Assembly: GCA_025399215.1 (NCBI GenBank)
Contig: MU621134.1
Coordinates: 1-64,000, forward strand
Direction of reading: 5' to 3'
DNA: 64,000 nucleotides
Origin: Globomyces pollinis-pini
Taxonomy: Eukaryota; Chytridiomycota; Chytridiomycetes; Rhizophydiales; Globomycetaceae
A program made the translations under genes and the position numbers. The number at the start of each line of letters is the position of its first letter. Position 1 is the first letter of the stretch. The notes below the pieces were generated by a model. It saw only the letters and a program-made list of their open reading frames with translations, searched no databases and had not been told where the DNA came from. Positions 13,304 through 28,232 of this stretch are shown here, one piece after another.

Positions 13304-15145
13304 ATGGAAAACCATCATAGCAATCTGAACACCATTGTAGATGAAACCTTTGTAATGGAACCTATCGAAACCTTCAAATCCGATACATCAAAATTACCAA
13401 TCAAAATTGAATTAAAAGCTAAAAAGAAAATTGATAATCCTCCAACACGACAACATTCATTTACTCAACAATCTTTTACGAAACCTAAACTTAAAAAACG
13501 AAAACCAAAACTATTTGAATTGAACCAATCTACAGCATCATTTGAAGAAATCACTAGACTTGTTAGTATCAATGATGATCAAAAACTTCAAATCAATAAT
13601 TTATTACAACAAATTAAAACTTTGAAAATTGTAATTGTTTGATGGATGATAATGTTAGATTAATAGTCGACAAGATAAAGGGTTACAGATGATGAATAAG
13701 GAACAAGGTGAATATCCCAAACTTTTTAAATCCATGACTGAAGAATTACGTGTACAACGAGTAATTTGTAACCTATCTGATCACCATTTAGACTGAAAAA
13801 CAAAAGAATATTGATAAAGTTCAAGTATTAGAAAAATTATCCATTCAACAACAAGATGAATATTATAAATTAACAACGAAATATAATAATTTGAAAACTA
13901 AAATGAAAAACAGCTCTCAATTTGATTTAGTACAATTGATGGATATGGATCAACTTCATCGAACAACAATTCAAACCCTTAACGATACCATCACCGTAAA
14001 ATAATCTAAAAAATAGTTAACGTTAGGATTTACAAACACAATTGAAAACTGCGACAAGTACCAAATCACGAGAATTATCAGGTTGGAAATCAAAAGTATT
14101 GAAATTGACTCAAGAATTGGATGCAAAGTCATTAGAATTGGAAACTGTCATGGTATTGTTGAATGTAAGTAATTTATATTGATAACAATAGGATCGTGAT
14201 CGTGAAATACATCGATTAACTACTGAATTGGATTTACTTCGTATGACGACTCGACATTCTACCATTCCCAATTCATTTGCCGTTTCATTGAAACGACATG
14301 TTGGGAACAAGATATTGAATCGACCTATTGAATCTGTGGATATCAATTCAACAATTGATGAATTGAATTCTGCAGTCGATGATTGTAATGTTGGATCGAA
14401 TCGTTTGGAAACTTTAGTTGATCAATCCAATCATTTGAATGTGAAATCAACTATTCATAAACCAAATTTGAAATCTATTGCCATTCCTTCAAACTGTAAA
14501 CCACATATCAATCCGAATGATGTCATTGACACTGGGTATGAAGGTATTGAAACCAGACTGGACTCAAATGGATTAGATTTGGTACGAGATAAGATCCATG
14601 ATTTGAAGTTGGATGATGAAATAATGAAATCTGATCAAATGGAACTTGATAAGAACCTTTCACTTGATGTTCATTCTATATTTGATGATCGTGTTGATGA
14701 TGATTTGAAAACTATTGATCAAGAGCAAATGAATTCAAAATCATCTAATGATTTTGAATTCGATGTTAACTCAAAATCGCTTTATGATAAACTCGATATA
14801 GATTCAATTTCAAAACCACGTCATGATAATCAACCCGATATGGATTCAACTTCAAAATTGTATGATCATCAACTAGATATGGATACTACATCTAAATTAA
14901 TTATGGAAGATAAAGATGTCATGAATGAAACTAAAATATCACAACCAACTCAGATCGAACCTTTCATTACAAAAGAGATTGAAACTAGTAAGGATATTGA
15001 ATTCAATATTTATAAACCGGATTTGAATCTGTCAAGTACCCTTGATTTCTTTGCTAATGCTGATTCGGTTGCCAACGAAGGTTCGGCGAATGGTGGACTA
15101 GAATCGGAGGAGATGGGGTTTGGTTATTGTGATGATTTTGAATAG
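13304..15145 (+). CDS. lebercilin-like ciliary coiled-coil protein
   Basis: The start ATG at 13304 is followed by a short basic N-terminus and a coiled coil across several exons. The order matches the lebercilin domain: ITRLVSINDDQKLQINNLLQQIK, a SRQDKGLQMMNKEQGEYPKL segment (compare RQ-KAL...ELP), then TEELRVQRTEKQKNIDKVQ and further heptads including LTQELDAKSLELETV. The C-terminal exon (from ~14196) is an acidic disordered tail with loosely repeated Asp-rich motifs (KLYDHQLDMD, KPRHDNQPDMD). Lebercilin (LCA5) is a ciliary transport/axoneme protein in animals. Assignment rests on coiled-coil pattern and could be confused with another ciliary coiled-coil family. Confidence 0.55.
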
Positions 15146-15336
15146 ATTAATTGGTAATACATTCCTTAAACTGGAAATAAAAGGATTCGTTATAAACTAA
15201 ATTGCCATACTTTTATAAGCATTCTCTCTTTTCTAGTTGCTTTATGATAAAGTATTCATATTATTTCTATATCTAAATCATATCTGGTACTTTATTTTAC
15301 CAATTAAACATGTTTCATGTTCCAAAAAAGTGTATA

Positions 15337-15952
<616 letters not shown>

Positions 15953-16123
15953 CCTCAATCAGATTGAAAAAGTTTTTTCCCAAAGTCACCAGTGAAGTGT
16001 CAGTTGAATAATCGATAGGAGTATCATCGCGTCGTTTAGACTCACAAACACATTCATCTGTATATGTATGAGTAGCAATCTTTTGACTGGAGAACGTTGA
16101 CGTGTAATTTTTAGTTTTTTTAA

Positions 16124-17592
16124 ATGACAAATTTGACCATCAAACAACAGAAAGAACTGCATGTAACAGGTCACTCAGGATCAAGCATTTGGGAAGTTCA
16201 TCGGATATTACTAGTAGTCTTACTCTCCTATTGGATAAACAATTTACTTCTAACCAAACAATTACAATTATCTTGGATTCTTCGATTCACACTAGAATTC
16301 CTCACTTTAGTATTTCCATTTCTAGTATCAATCACATTTACCCAATTCACGAAATATATCTTGATTCTACAGATTTCAATCATTATCATGTCAACTGTTT
16401 CCAAATCTTCACATCCTCGTTTAAAATCTAGTCATCGTCATTTACCATACATAGTAGCTTTTAGAGGTTATTTACAATTAATCACTATTGCAGCCATTTT
16501 AGCAGTTGATTTTCATGTATTTCCACGTCGATTTGCAAAAACAGAAACTTTTGGAACTTCATTGGTAATGATATTTATATTGATGGTAGATGGATGTTGG
16601 AGTTGGTATGTTTATTTTCTCTTCTGGGTTGGTTTCTGGATTAAGATTATCAAATGATAAGGTGAATTGGGATTATTTGATGAAAACGTTACGAATTATA
16701 TTTCCTTGTATCTTGCTGGGTTTTGGAAGAATGATATCAGTCAAAGTGTTAGATTATCAAGAGCATGTTAGTGAATATGGAGTTCATTGGAATTTTTTTG
16801 TAACATTGGCCATTATACCTATATTGGTATTGATTCAAAAATTCATATTGCCTTTAAATTCATTTTTAATTGCTTTACTCTCATCTGCTAGTAAATTACC
16901 TTTTTTTGTTAACGAATCAGTTTATCAATACTGTTTGAAGTTTAAGGGATTGGAAGATTATATTCTAAATACTCCAAGAATTGACTTTTTGTCACAGAAT
17001 AGAGAAGGTTTATTTAGCTTGATTGGTATCATTTTAGAAAGTCACTAATTGATAGGATTTTATTCAATTTACTTGATTGCATTTGATTTAGGTTCAAAGT
17101 TAATGACCCATCATCAAAAAAAGACAATGTTGGAATTACGTAATAATAGAATCATCACTTTACTCAGATATACCATTTTCTTATCTGCAATGTATTTCTG
17201 TCTAACATTTGCATTACAACTTGAAGTGTCAAGACGAATGGTAATTTATAATTTGATAAACAATTCATTAGGCTAACTTTCCATTTGTCATTTGGGTATC
17301 TGCTTTATGTTCCACCATGCTTCTTTCCCTCTTTTTAATTGATGATTGTTTTAGTGTTCCAAATGTACCCATCATCTTAACCAGTATAAATCAAAATCAA
17401 CTTGCTATATTTCTATTTGCAAATATCTTGACAGGTTTGATTAATTTAACAGTAAATACTTTGAATTTCAATCATTTACAAGCTTTTGCGATTTTGATTG
17501 TCTATTTGTATGTAGTTGGATTGGTTGCAGCTTTATTACATCGGTGGAATATTACCCTCAAATTTAACAATGATATCAATGCAACTGGTTAA
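16124..17592 (+). CDS. GWT1: GPI-anchor biosynthesis inositol acyltransferase Gwt1/PIG-W
   Basis: A multi-pass membrane protein. The N-terminus QKELHVTGHSGSSIWEV matches the Gwt1 start. Conserved cores follow: AILAVDFHVFPRRFAKTETF, the next exon with DVGVGMFIFSSGLVSG, then NREGLFSLIG, and ANFPFVIWVSA reached by splicing out the intron ending before GCTAAC near 17272. The enzyme acylates inositol of GlcN-PI in the ER so that GPI anchors can be made. This is consistent with the GPI-type glyoxal oxidase elsewhere in the window. About four short introns are inferred. It starts 172 bp from the divergent phosphatase start. Confidence 0.92.
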
Positions 17593-17688
17593 TAAAATCC
17601 TTCTTGTACAAATCTTTTGTTGATATCAACTTAATTCAAATAGATCATAAACTTTTATAATTATATTTTATGTAATGATGAATATAAA

Positions 17689-20600
17689 TCATTTCTTTGA
17701 AGACCAAGAAGATAAAAAGCTGGTAGCGTTAGCAAGTATATCCGTTGATGGAGTAGCCAATCCAGAAACTGCATTCATAATCCCCATGACTCTACCACCA
17801 GTTGCATTGCCTTGATTTTCTGTGTTTGTTGGACTCTTTAAATTCTTTTCAATGGGTGTCGCCTTTTGTTTAAAATTCAAATTCACATGTGGTTTGGATT
17901 TTAGTTTACGAGTCACTCGTTTAGTATTTCCATTATTTGTAGTTGATTTACCAGAATATTGATTGGGCACAGGAATCAGATTTAATCGATTCACCGTGGG
18001 TGCCAAAACCAACATTAGATGCTGTTCGTTCAACATTGTAGATTGACGTTTCCTACCATCTTGAGGTTTACTATTTAATAGATATAGTGAATTAAATAAT
18101 GTAGAGGATCGACTGTAGCATCTTATAATATTCTTTTCCAAATGTGGATCAATGGTAGTAAAATCAAAGCTTGTCATCTGATAATCAAAAATAAATTTCA
18201 ATATTACCTTGGTGATGATATCTTCCTCCAACGTTTTGATACGAGATTTCGTAGATTCATCTTGCGATTCCAATAATCCAATAGCACGGGTACAGTATTT
18301 AAAATCAAATAATATTTGTAAATATCCGGTTTCAGATATATCTGAAGTATGGGAAACAAATTCCAAAAATTGATCAAGGACTTTTGGATAGAGGATCTTT
18401 AAAAATCTTGATATACATTGCTTTTGTTAAAAGACTCTAAAATACCTGATCCATTGTGAAACCCTCGATTCGATTAATCTCTTTACATAAATCAAATAAA
18501 CTGTTTGTAATAAATACTGATACATGATTGGGTAGTGAGATTTGCAATTCCTTATTTTCTTACAACATTAATATTCTATACTGAATAGCTTACCTTCCCA
18601 CATTTGTTCAAAATTTGTTTTTGAACGCCAATCAATACCATGCAGTTGATTCTTTAATTGATCACCAAACTTTTCTGAAAGGAGTCCAAACCACGTTTCA
18701 TGAGCTTCAAGGTACAAGTTATCATAAGCTACTTCAATTTCATGCTTTCCAGTTTCTTTGGGTGGTCGATGAAAAATTTCTGAAACATTTGATATTGGTT
18801 GAATTGAACCAGAGACTAAGGATTTTTTCTTAAATATCGAGTCTAGACGATCAAAATAGGTAGATATAGATCGAGAAATTCTACCGACAAGAATACTTTG
18901 ATCTATTTTAATGGCTAGAATTAAAGTTTATGATAATTAGTACCTTCTGTATCCTTGTTTGCATCATTATCGAATTTCAAGGTTTTCAACACAGATTGTA
19001 AAACATTTTTATAATCGTTCAATGATTTGAAAAGTGCTGATTCGATGCATTTGAATATACATTGAAGGTCACTAAAACATAAGTTACTATCGATCGAAGA
19101 AAAAACCTCAAACGATTTTGCTCTTCGTTGGGCATACTGTTGTAAAACTGAATAATATGAACGAGGTCATTATGAAGTTGAACTGCAGAGCCTTCCATTT
19201 TTCTCCCGAATAATACAATTGCTGGAGTATTCATTCTGCTTAAGGTTTCTAAATTATTGTTTCCTTGATTGTACTTTTCTCTCCAAACATATCCAGCTAC
19301 ATCGCTTTCTAGAATAATATTAAATTGTAAAAATATACCTAATGAATTTGATTCTCCCAAGTAATTATTCAAAACTTGATTGGATTCCAGAAATAGTTTG
19401 GTCATGGAATCTGATATGATATTTTTTGTTTGTTGTAGAAAAGACTGATGAAAAATATCATTCCATATGCCGAAACGTTTACCAAACAATGCTTCGGAAG
19501 ACTACTTGTTAGTTAGTCATATTACTTCGATTAATGACATGCGGTCACTAACTTGTAGATTAAGTTTTTCAATAAACCGATATAATTCTTTTGCGATTTG
19601 ACACAATTGATTTGCAGAATCAATGTGAGTTAGCAGTTTCAGAATATGCGAATTCAAAAGAGGTTTACTTTCTGTCATCCAAGTGGAAGTAAATTCAATC
19701 AATTTGGCTTTATCGAGCACTGCCACACCATTCAACTTTGGGGTGAATTGCTTGGCAGCAATTGGTAAATATCTGACCAATAGATTCATATTAGAATTTT
19801 CAGAATACAGTTGCACGAAGGATGATGCTTTAATGTTGTCAATGCCGACAATTGATGGTAAATATTCAACGAAACGTGATGTGTTGTTGGTTGGAAAAAA
19901 TAAATCAATGATTTCTAAAAATGTGGTATGAAGCAAAATGACGATTTGTGAGAGAATACCAACATATTTATCTTTTGAGACTCCAACAGCTAGTCTATCA
20001 ATCATCGCACGCTGTCTTTGAGCTAGAAATACTCTGAATATGTTATCCACTGAAATGTTCTCCAAAATTCCTATCGTACTTAATCCTTCAAGAAGCTCCT
20101 TAAACATTAGTATGAATGAAACAGCTACCCTCTTTGATATAGTCGCTGATTGAATCGCCATCGTTACTTTATCAACAATTTGAGATTTTAATGTTCCCAC
20201 AACTTCCCATTGTCGTTTAATTACAGGGAAGTTTGATTTTAAGTAGGAGGATTGTGGATTTTCTGGTGACTGAAGGTTGGCGAATACCAGCCTTGCTATC
20301 AGAAATATTCTGCCCGCATTAAGATAATTTCCAGATTCTAGTGCATTCCAAATCTACATGTGAATGAATGTGTGTTCTATAACAAACCTGTTCTGGAGTA
20401 ATTACTAGCAGTCTAATTTGTGCTGCGATGGGATATAATGCACCTAATCAAGGTTAAGAAACCTTGTTCATTAACTCTTTCCAGACAAGTTATCGTTGAT
20501 CAATTCGACTTGGGATTCCTTTGGCATTTTACATAATTCATCTGTTTCTTTTAAAGTGGTCAATAACAGTTCAGTAGATGACTTCATGTTTCCAATAGCA

Positions 20601-20815
20601 TCAGCAGCATCTATAACATCCCGATAACTATCACTTTATAATGTCAGTGATTTAAAATTCAATACCCAACCATACTTCTTAAATCATGCTTCTTACGATC
20701 AGCATCCGCTCTAATTATCAATCATCAATGATATCTACTTGATCTTGACTAGCATGTCTTTAAGTTCATGTAAACTGTGTTTTTTAAAGAGATTGTCAGC
20801 ATCCACCTTCTGCAT
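17689..20815 (-). CDS. COG1: conserved oligomeric Golgi complex subunit 1
   Basis: The start at 20815 gives MQKVDADNLFKKHSLHELK and the next exons encode ADRKKHDLRSM and DVIDAADAI, the COG1 signature of the N-terminal coiled coil. PIAAQIRLLVITPEQIWNALE and the following helices continue the pattern, then QSQIVDKV-type helical repeats to a C-terminus with FLSSWSSKK. COG1 is a lobe A subunit of the tethering complex for retrograde intra-Golgi traffic. The gene has roughly nine short introns. It is divergently arranged with FAM161 (136 bp between start codons). Confidence 0.85.
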
Positions 20816-20950
20816 TGAATCTTTGAAAAATAAAATTCATAGCATCACGCAACAGCGTAAAAACATGGCAATGAACGGAATTTAAATGAAAAGAATTTAA
20901 AATAGATACTGTTAGATGATGGTTTAGGTTCGGATTTGAACAGGACGCGA

Positions 20951-22899
20951 ATGGTGACATCATTCACATTTAACTATTTAATATTAATGAAATTAGAGTT
21001 ATTGGGAAGAAGCTATTCTGGTGTAAAGAATCAGAATGAGACAATTCAAACATCCACGAATGAGAATACAAATGAGTTGGAGTCTACGCGAAACCAATTG
21101 AATACCCTTTTAACTCAGGCATTAGAGACTGGTACTTTACAGCCTTATTCGGAAGCTTTATTGTTGGAACAATATAGAGATGCTTTATTAGAACAAAAAA
21201 TGGAATTGACGAAAAATGTTGAACAAGATTTGCAGAGACAGACAAGGCAATTGGCTCCAAGAACTTATGGATGGACAGGTTGCTCAGAAATGTTTGGATT
21301 TGATTCAAAAATGCAAAAACCAATGACAGATTTGAATGATATGCAAAGACTATGGAAACAATTGAGAAATTTAGAAGCACATACGTATCAATTGGAAGAT
21401 AGCAATATATGTAATGAATTCTTTGAAGAATTGAAAGATTTGATGGTTGAAGAGGATCTTAAACCACTTGATCCTGAGGTGATTAAAACTCACTATCCTT
21501 GGCTTGCTCATCAACCTAAAGCAAAGAAAGCAAATCTGTTTAATCATTATGTAACTAAAATCATTAACAAATTGTTCTAGTTACTAAACAAGCAAAAGAA
21601 AAAACCAGTCTTTAGAATTCCGAGAGGTAAAACTTGCTTATTATCACTGCTTTTAATGATATCTTCGTGTTTTTTTAGATCACTAAGTAGTAGATGAAAA
21701 TAAAAAGACCATCTCAAAGCAGAGGTTGGAAAAGGATTTACAAGAGAAAGAAAAAGAAATTAGAGAGTGTTTGAACACAAAATTTCATGCTACTCCAATC
21801 CCAGCATCCTCCATTATACCAAAGTAACTATTCCCAAATAGTCATTAATATATAGGTATGATGCAATAATCGGCAATCAACGCACTAAAGCATCTGACAT
21901 TCGACAAAAAGCAATCGCCAATAAAATTCTAAAGGAATCTAAATCCCAAAAGACAACTACAAACTTGAAAAATAAAGAGAACAATTCAGAAGAAGGAAAT
22001 ATAAACCCTATCTTGTTGGAGGCATTAGAACAAACAAATAAAAAGTCAAAAATAGCACAAGGATTCAAACGAATTGAAAAATTACTAGAAACAGAGGATC
22101 AAAGGAGAAAGAAATTGTTAGGTATCATAAAAATTTGCATAAATGTACATAGAATCTCAGAAGCAATCGGGTTTAACTGAACATCATACGTTTAAACCAA
22201 AGATATCCAAAAGTCCTCCAAATTTTCAAAGACTGCATGAGAAGATGACTAGGAATATTGACGAAAAAAAGAGTAAATGGTCCCCAACAATGTAGTTGAT
22301 GTTGACACTCAATTTAGTTTCCAACCATTCGAAGGATTGACAAAAAATCATACTGCCCAAAGTCAAAAGAGTGTTCAAAAAGAAGCAGTAGAGATAACAA
22401 GGCAGGTGAAGTCTACCAAAGCAAACTATGAGATTCATAAACAAGCCATAGAACCAAAGTCTACATTATCTTTTAAACTGAAAGTGGAACATCGTAAAAT
22501 TAAACAGGAAGCGGATGAATTGATTCATCAAATTTGTGAAGAAGAGCAAAGAATAGCAGAAGAAAGGCGCAAGGTTCACTTTATAATCTCTGATTTTAAC
22601 AGGAACTATCCAAAAAGATCCGATTAAAAATCGATAGTAATTCAAGCATTTTGAATAGAATTAACAGAGAAAAGAAATTAAAAAGAAATTCCGAAGGTAT
22701 TTACATTAAATACGTTCTTATAGTAGAAAATATACGAATGAAAAAGGAGTATGAACAAAAGATACAGGAAATGAACGATAGATTATCAACAAGAATGTGT
22801 CTATTTGAAGAGTGTCGTATTAACTCCATTAAAAATAAGACAAAACATGATGTAGACAATATATTGCTGGAATCAGGCTTAAAGCCTGAGCAGTACTGA
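20951..22899 (+). CDS. FAM161 family centrosomal/ciliary protein
   Basis: Exon 1 (20951-21550, 200 codons) is a helical N-terminal region without a recognised domain (PYSEALLLEQYRDALLEQK). It splices in frame over a 30-nt intron (21551-21580) to LLNKQKKKPVFRIPR. Later exons carry the FAM161 hallmarks: KFHATPIPASSIIPKYDAI (compare KFRANPVPASVFLPLY in human FAM161A) and a C-terminal coiled coil ending RMCLFEECRINSIKNKTKH...SGLKPEQY. One intron (22273-22295) is only 23 nt. FAM161A binds microtubules at the connecting cilium and basal body in animals. The exact start is uncertain: upstream frame opens on TTG, and the first residues after 20951 are not conserved. Confidence 0.8.
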
Positions 22900-23040
22900 T
22901 TAAAATCAGTTGTGTGAATTTGAATTGATATTCTAACTACTCAATTTTCTACTGTTCTAAAATTTACAATAAATGGTCAATGACTGAAGTATAATTTATA
23001 CGTTTTCTATTTGACGCGCGTTTTCAATTTGAAAAGAGCG

Positions 23041-24631
<1,591 letters not shown>

Positions 24632-24786
24632 GAACTGTGTATTTAACTGATGAAATATAAATAGAATTTCTATGACAACTCATTTATTACGTTCGATCAA
24701 TTCATTTGAAGGTGAATTGGTTAGGTTTTGTACCTGCTCAATTTTTTTTTCTGTTTTGAAAAGTCAAGTTCAATTGAAATTTGAAG

Positions 24787-25760
24787 ATGTTAAAAACAAT
24801 AAGAAGATTCACCACTTTGATTGAGACAAAGGCATCAAAACCAATTCCAAAATTACCTGGGTATCTGCAAGAATCAGTCATGCCAACTGGAACAAATGCT
24901 ATCTTTAGTAACCAAACTCCAATCGTTCATATCGAAAAAACAGCTTATAATGAACTATCAAAGTTTGATGATTTGCTTAGTTTGTAGCTTTTGGTTTTTA
25001 ATACTAGATATTCGATGGAAGAATCCCACGGTTCAGAGTTGGATTAATTCTTTTCAATCTGGAAAATCAATTGGATTGGTTGAATTAGATAAGGAAGTTT
25101 TTGGAACTTCAATTAGAGAAGATATAATGGCCAGATGTTTGAAATATGAACAATCTTGGGCTGAAGCTGGAACTGAATCAACAAAGACTCTTGGACAAGT
25201 TCGTGGATCATGTAAAAAATTATAATTGTAACATCATTAGCACAGAAACCATTCCCACAAAAAGGACGAGGTAAAGCTCGTGTTGGTACTCTCCGTGCAC
25301 CACACTTCAAAGGAGGTAGGCAGATTTTAGACTCATTCAAAAAGGATATAATTCACATGGTCCAAGACCACATCGAAAAATGACTGACATACAGCGAAAT
25401 GTGTATGAATCAGGTATAAGATCTGCGTTATCTACAAAATTCCAACAAAATCAGTTGATTTTGGTTGATAGACTGTTAATGACCGAAGTATCAAAACCTA
25501 CTCTGAAAAAATATTTGAAAGGTCTTGGATTAGAAGGAAAGAAGGTTTATCTTATGTATGGTGCACATGAAGCCAGTTTGGCATTAGTTCGTACAGCAGA
25601 TACATTTGTAAAAAGGATTCCTAGTGTTCGGATCCCAGCAGGAGAGAAGCCAGTACTGATTACCCCTGCAAGACATGTGGCAGTCAAAAGTTTACTAGAG
25701 TATGATTATTTGATAGTGGATAAAGAAGCAGTGGAAGTATTGGAAGAAATGTACCGATAA
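24787..25760 (+). CDS. mitochondrial ribosomal protein uL4m
   Basis: The ATG at 24787 gives MLKTIRRFTTLIETK, a basic, serine/threonine-bearing presequence suited to mitochondrial import. Splicing joins exons encoding TVQSWINSFQSGKSIGLVELDKEVF and IREDIMARCLKYEQSW, then the uL4 core QKPFPQKGRGKARVGTLRAPHFKGG, YNSHGPRPHRKM, and SALSTKFQQNQLILVD. The order matches bacterial-type L4 (RNA-binding loop with the GRGKAR patch), which lines the exit tunnel. Intron lengths are about 28-29 nt. Confidence 0.9.
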
Positions 25761-25937
25761 GCAATCCCGAATAAATTATGCATAATTGATATTTCCTTGC
25801 TATTTAATTGTTACAATCAACCAAGCATCGCTTATTTTTTTTTTCTTCGAGCATTACTCCTTTGAGCGTGCAGTATGCGGCTGTTGGTCCACAATCAGTG
25901 AAACAGATTTTTTGTTCCTTGATAAACAATCTTCAAA

Positions 25938-26131
25938 ATGATGAAATTTTTAGTAGGAGTGGTAGTTGGTATCTACATTGCACAAGAATATAAGGATAAG
26001 GTACGTATTTGAACTTGATTTAACTCTAGGTTCCTAACCTCAAAAACAAGGTGACGGAAGTTTTTTCTATTCTTAAAGCAGCAGAGAAAGAAATTAAATC
26101 TGAATCCAAAGCTGATAAAAAAGAAGAATAA
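25938..26131 (+). CDS. 54-aa single-pass membrane protein, unrecognised
   Basis: Two exons (25938-26000, 26030-26131) separated by a 29-nt intron give 54 aa. Residues 3-14 (KFLVGVVVGIYI) form a hydrophobic stretch directly after the start, followed by a charged amphipathic helix (EVFSILKAAEKEIKSESKADKKEE). The layout resembles small mitochondrial or ER membrane proteins. It lies 178 bp downstream of uL4m on the same strand. The clean GT-AG intron restoring frame supports a real gene. Confidence 0.55.
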
Positions 26132-26254
26132 ACATCTCATATTATAAGTCATTGTACAGTTTAATTGTATGTAAGCTTAAATGGTGTACATTTAGTTTAT
26201 TTTTCATAACTCTTGCTACATATTTTTATGTTGGGTATTGTAATCATAAATAGC

Positions 26255-28081
26255 TTATTCCTTTAAGAATTTTTGTACAAGTGGTACCCATTTAATCATA
26301 CCACAATCATCAAAACATTTCTAAACTGAGTGAGATATATACATTACCATGACTTGATTAGGAGTCTTGCACATGAATAAAAGGTCGCTACGATAAGTAA
26401 GTAATGCTGCTGCAGTCACTGACAATAATCCTAAACAATCATACCCTATTATTCTATCCCACATCAATAAAACTTGTTCGCAATCTAAAATGCCAACAAA
26501 TGCATATAGAATCCATTTAAAAGCTATTTCTAATGGTTGAATTTCAATGGTGTGAGATAAATGAAAATATAACTCTGAATTGGTTTCTTTTACAAGATTC
26601 TCAAACTGTATACATAGTTGGAGAATACCACCATTCTTATTACAAGGTGTGTGTAATTTATAGAAATATCTGATGTTAATTTGGGTATTTACCTGACATA
26701 AAGTTCTCGGAATAATATATAAGCTTCTCCTGGATCTTCGTGTAAGTAGCATACTGGCATCGCATATAAAGAAATGCCCCAAAATGGATATATACCATTA
26801 TAACCTTGTTCAGAGTATAAATCTATAATCAATTGTTTACTTTAAAAAAATACCTTTTGCTAATAATTCATGATTCATTTTCATCAAAGCTTTTGTAATC
26901 CAATTATCTCGACTCCAGTACATCATGATCTTCTTTATAAGATCCTCAAAGATAAAATATCCATCATCATTCTGAGCATGTTTTGAATCAATTTGAATCA
27001 TTCGATCAATAATCAAATCCATTTTCTTTATCATTTTTGATAATTTAGATATAGTTTTTTGAACCTATAATCAATTAGTATTGTATTCATGATGAATTAC
27101 ATAGGATCGATAACAACCAATGACTTCAGATTGAAGTAAAAGATTCCAAATTTTGGGTCTTAAATGATCAGATATCCCTCTTTTAGCATATTGACCAAGT
27201 TTTTGTAAATCTTGAGTTCCCAATAAATTCTCACCCAAATCTGAATGAAATTTGGAATACTCTTCCGTGGTATCTTCAATGTTATGTAATCCCAAATGTT
27301 GGACTTGATATGAACATAATTCTTTATATTTCTTGCGTAAATCTAAAAGTGTATCTGTTTTAATGGGTATAGAGATTGCAGACCAAAGACTTGGTCCTAA
27401 ATCATTCTGTTTACAACGAATAGCTCTTAAAGCATCAAATAAATCCATATCATCATATAAACATGTTTTTAAATAATCATTATCCCAAAGTTTGGATGGA
27501 AATATATCACACATTATTGACATTGTTGTATTATCATTTTCATTTGATTCGTCAGTTAATTCAACAAGTTTCGATATTTCATTTGGAGAACGCTTTAAAT
27601 TAGAATCACGAAAATAGTATTACGATTCTAAAAATGGGAATGTTCAGTTCCAAAGCCATTCTTTCGATACGTTTACTAATCAAATTAAACATGTTACGAT
27701 TGATTGTATATAATGATTGTTCAAATTCTCGTTGACTAATGATTAATATGTTTATAGATTACTTGAATTGATCGAAAGTGGACCCAGAGATGAGAACGTT
27801 GGACTTTTTCAACAACTCTGTTTGATTCTTCAAAGGATTCTTGATGATAGTTTTGATAGTTACATCTTGAATAATCATTTCATTCATCTGTTTTTCAAAA
27901 TCTCGCTTATCTGTTGTATTTAAAATAGTTTCCTTTAATATTTTTAAGATTCACATATTTGAATTACTATCATTTTGGATCTGTTTATCCAGTAAGGACT
28001 GGTGTATTTTAATTCTATTCCCCAACTGTTGTTGCTCATTCGTAAGAGCAAGAAATACGCGCGTTTTTCTCTATCATTCAT
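26255..28081 (-). CDS. TBC domain Rab-GAP, TBC1D19 type
   Basis: N-terminal exons give RIERMALELNIPIF and KRSPNEISKLVEL, matching the TBC1D19 region ahead of its TBC domain. Then come LDALRAIRCKQNDLG-type sequence, KLGQYAKRGISDHLRPKIWNLLL (TBC motif start), YFIFEDLIKKIMMYWSRD, LFENLV/ELYFHLSHTIEIQPLEIAFKWILYAFVG, and VLLMWDRIIGYDCLGLLSVTAAALLTYR. The last exon ends KWVPLVQKFLKE at 26255. The IxxDxxR arginine finger is not obvious, so GAP activity is uncertain, as in other TBC1D19 proteins. The 5' end (28081) is inferred and could lie at another ATG. Confidence 0.82.
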
Positions 28082-28232
28082 CGTGACTGGTTTCAATCTA
28101 TTAGGATGAACTATCAGTAAATAAACATTTCTTTCCTTTGTTTATACTTGCAAATCGTAACCATTTCATGAATAAATAATTAAAGATTGAATTTGTCCAA
28201 ATTTCGGTTACTCGTTTTTACCAATTTATTTC

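Noticed and set aside
15953..16130. N-terminal extension of the SIW14-like phosphatase
   Set aside because: The frame has no ATG (it opens on TTG) and does not splice cleanly into the conserved domain; the ATG at 15952 fits the family start.
20936..20950. FAM161 start at the TTG of 20936
   Set aside because: No evidence of non-ATG initiation; the next in-frame ATG is 20951.
24660..24780. ATG upstream of mitochondrial uL4
   Set aside because: The frame ends before the conserved region and does not splice into it; the ATG at 24787 gives a good presequence.
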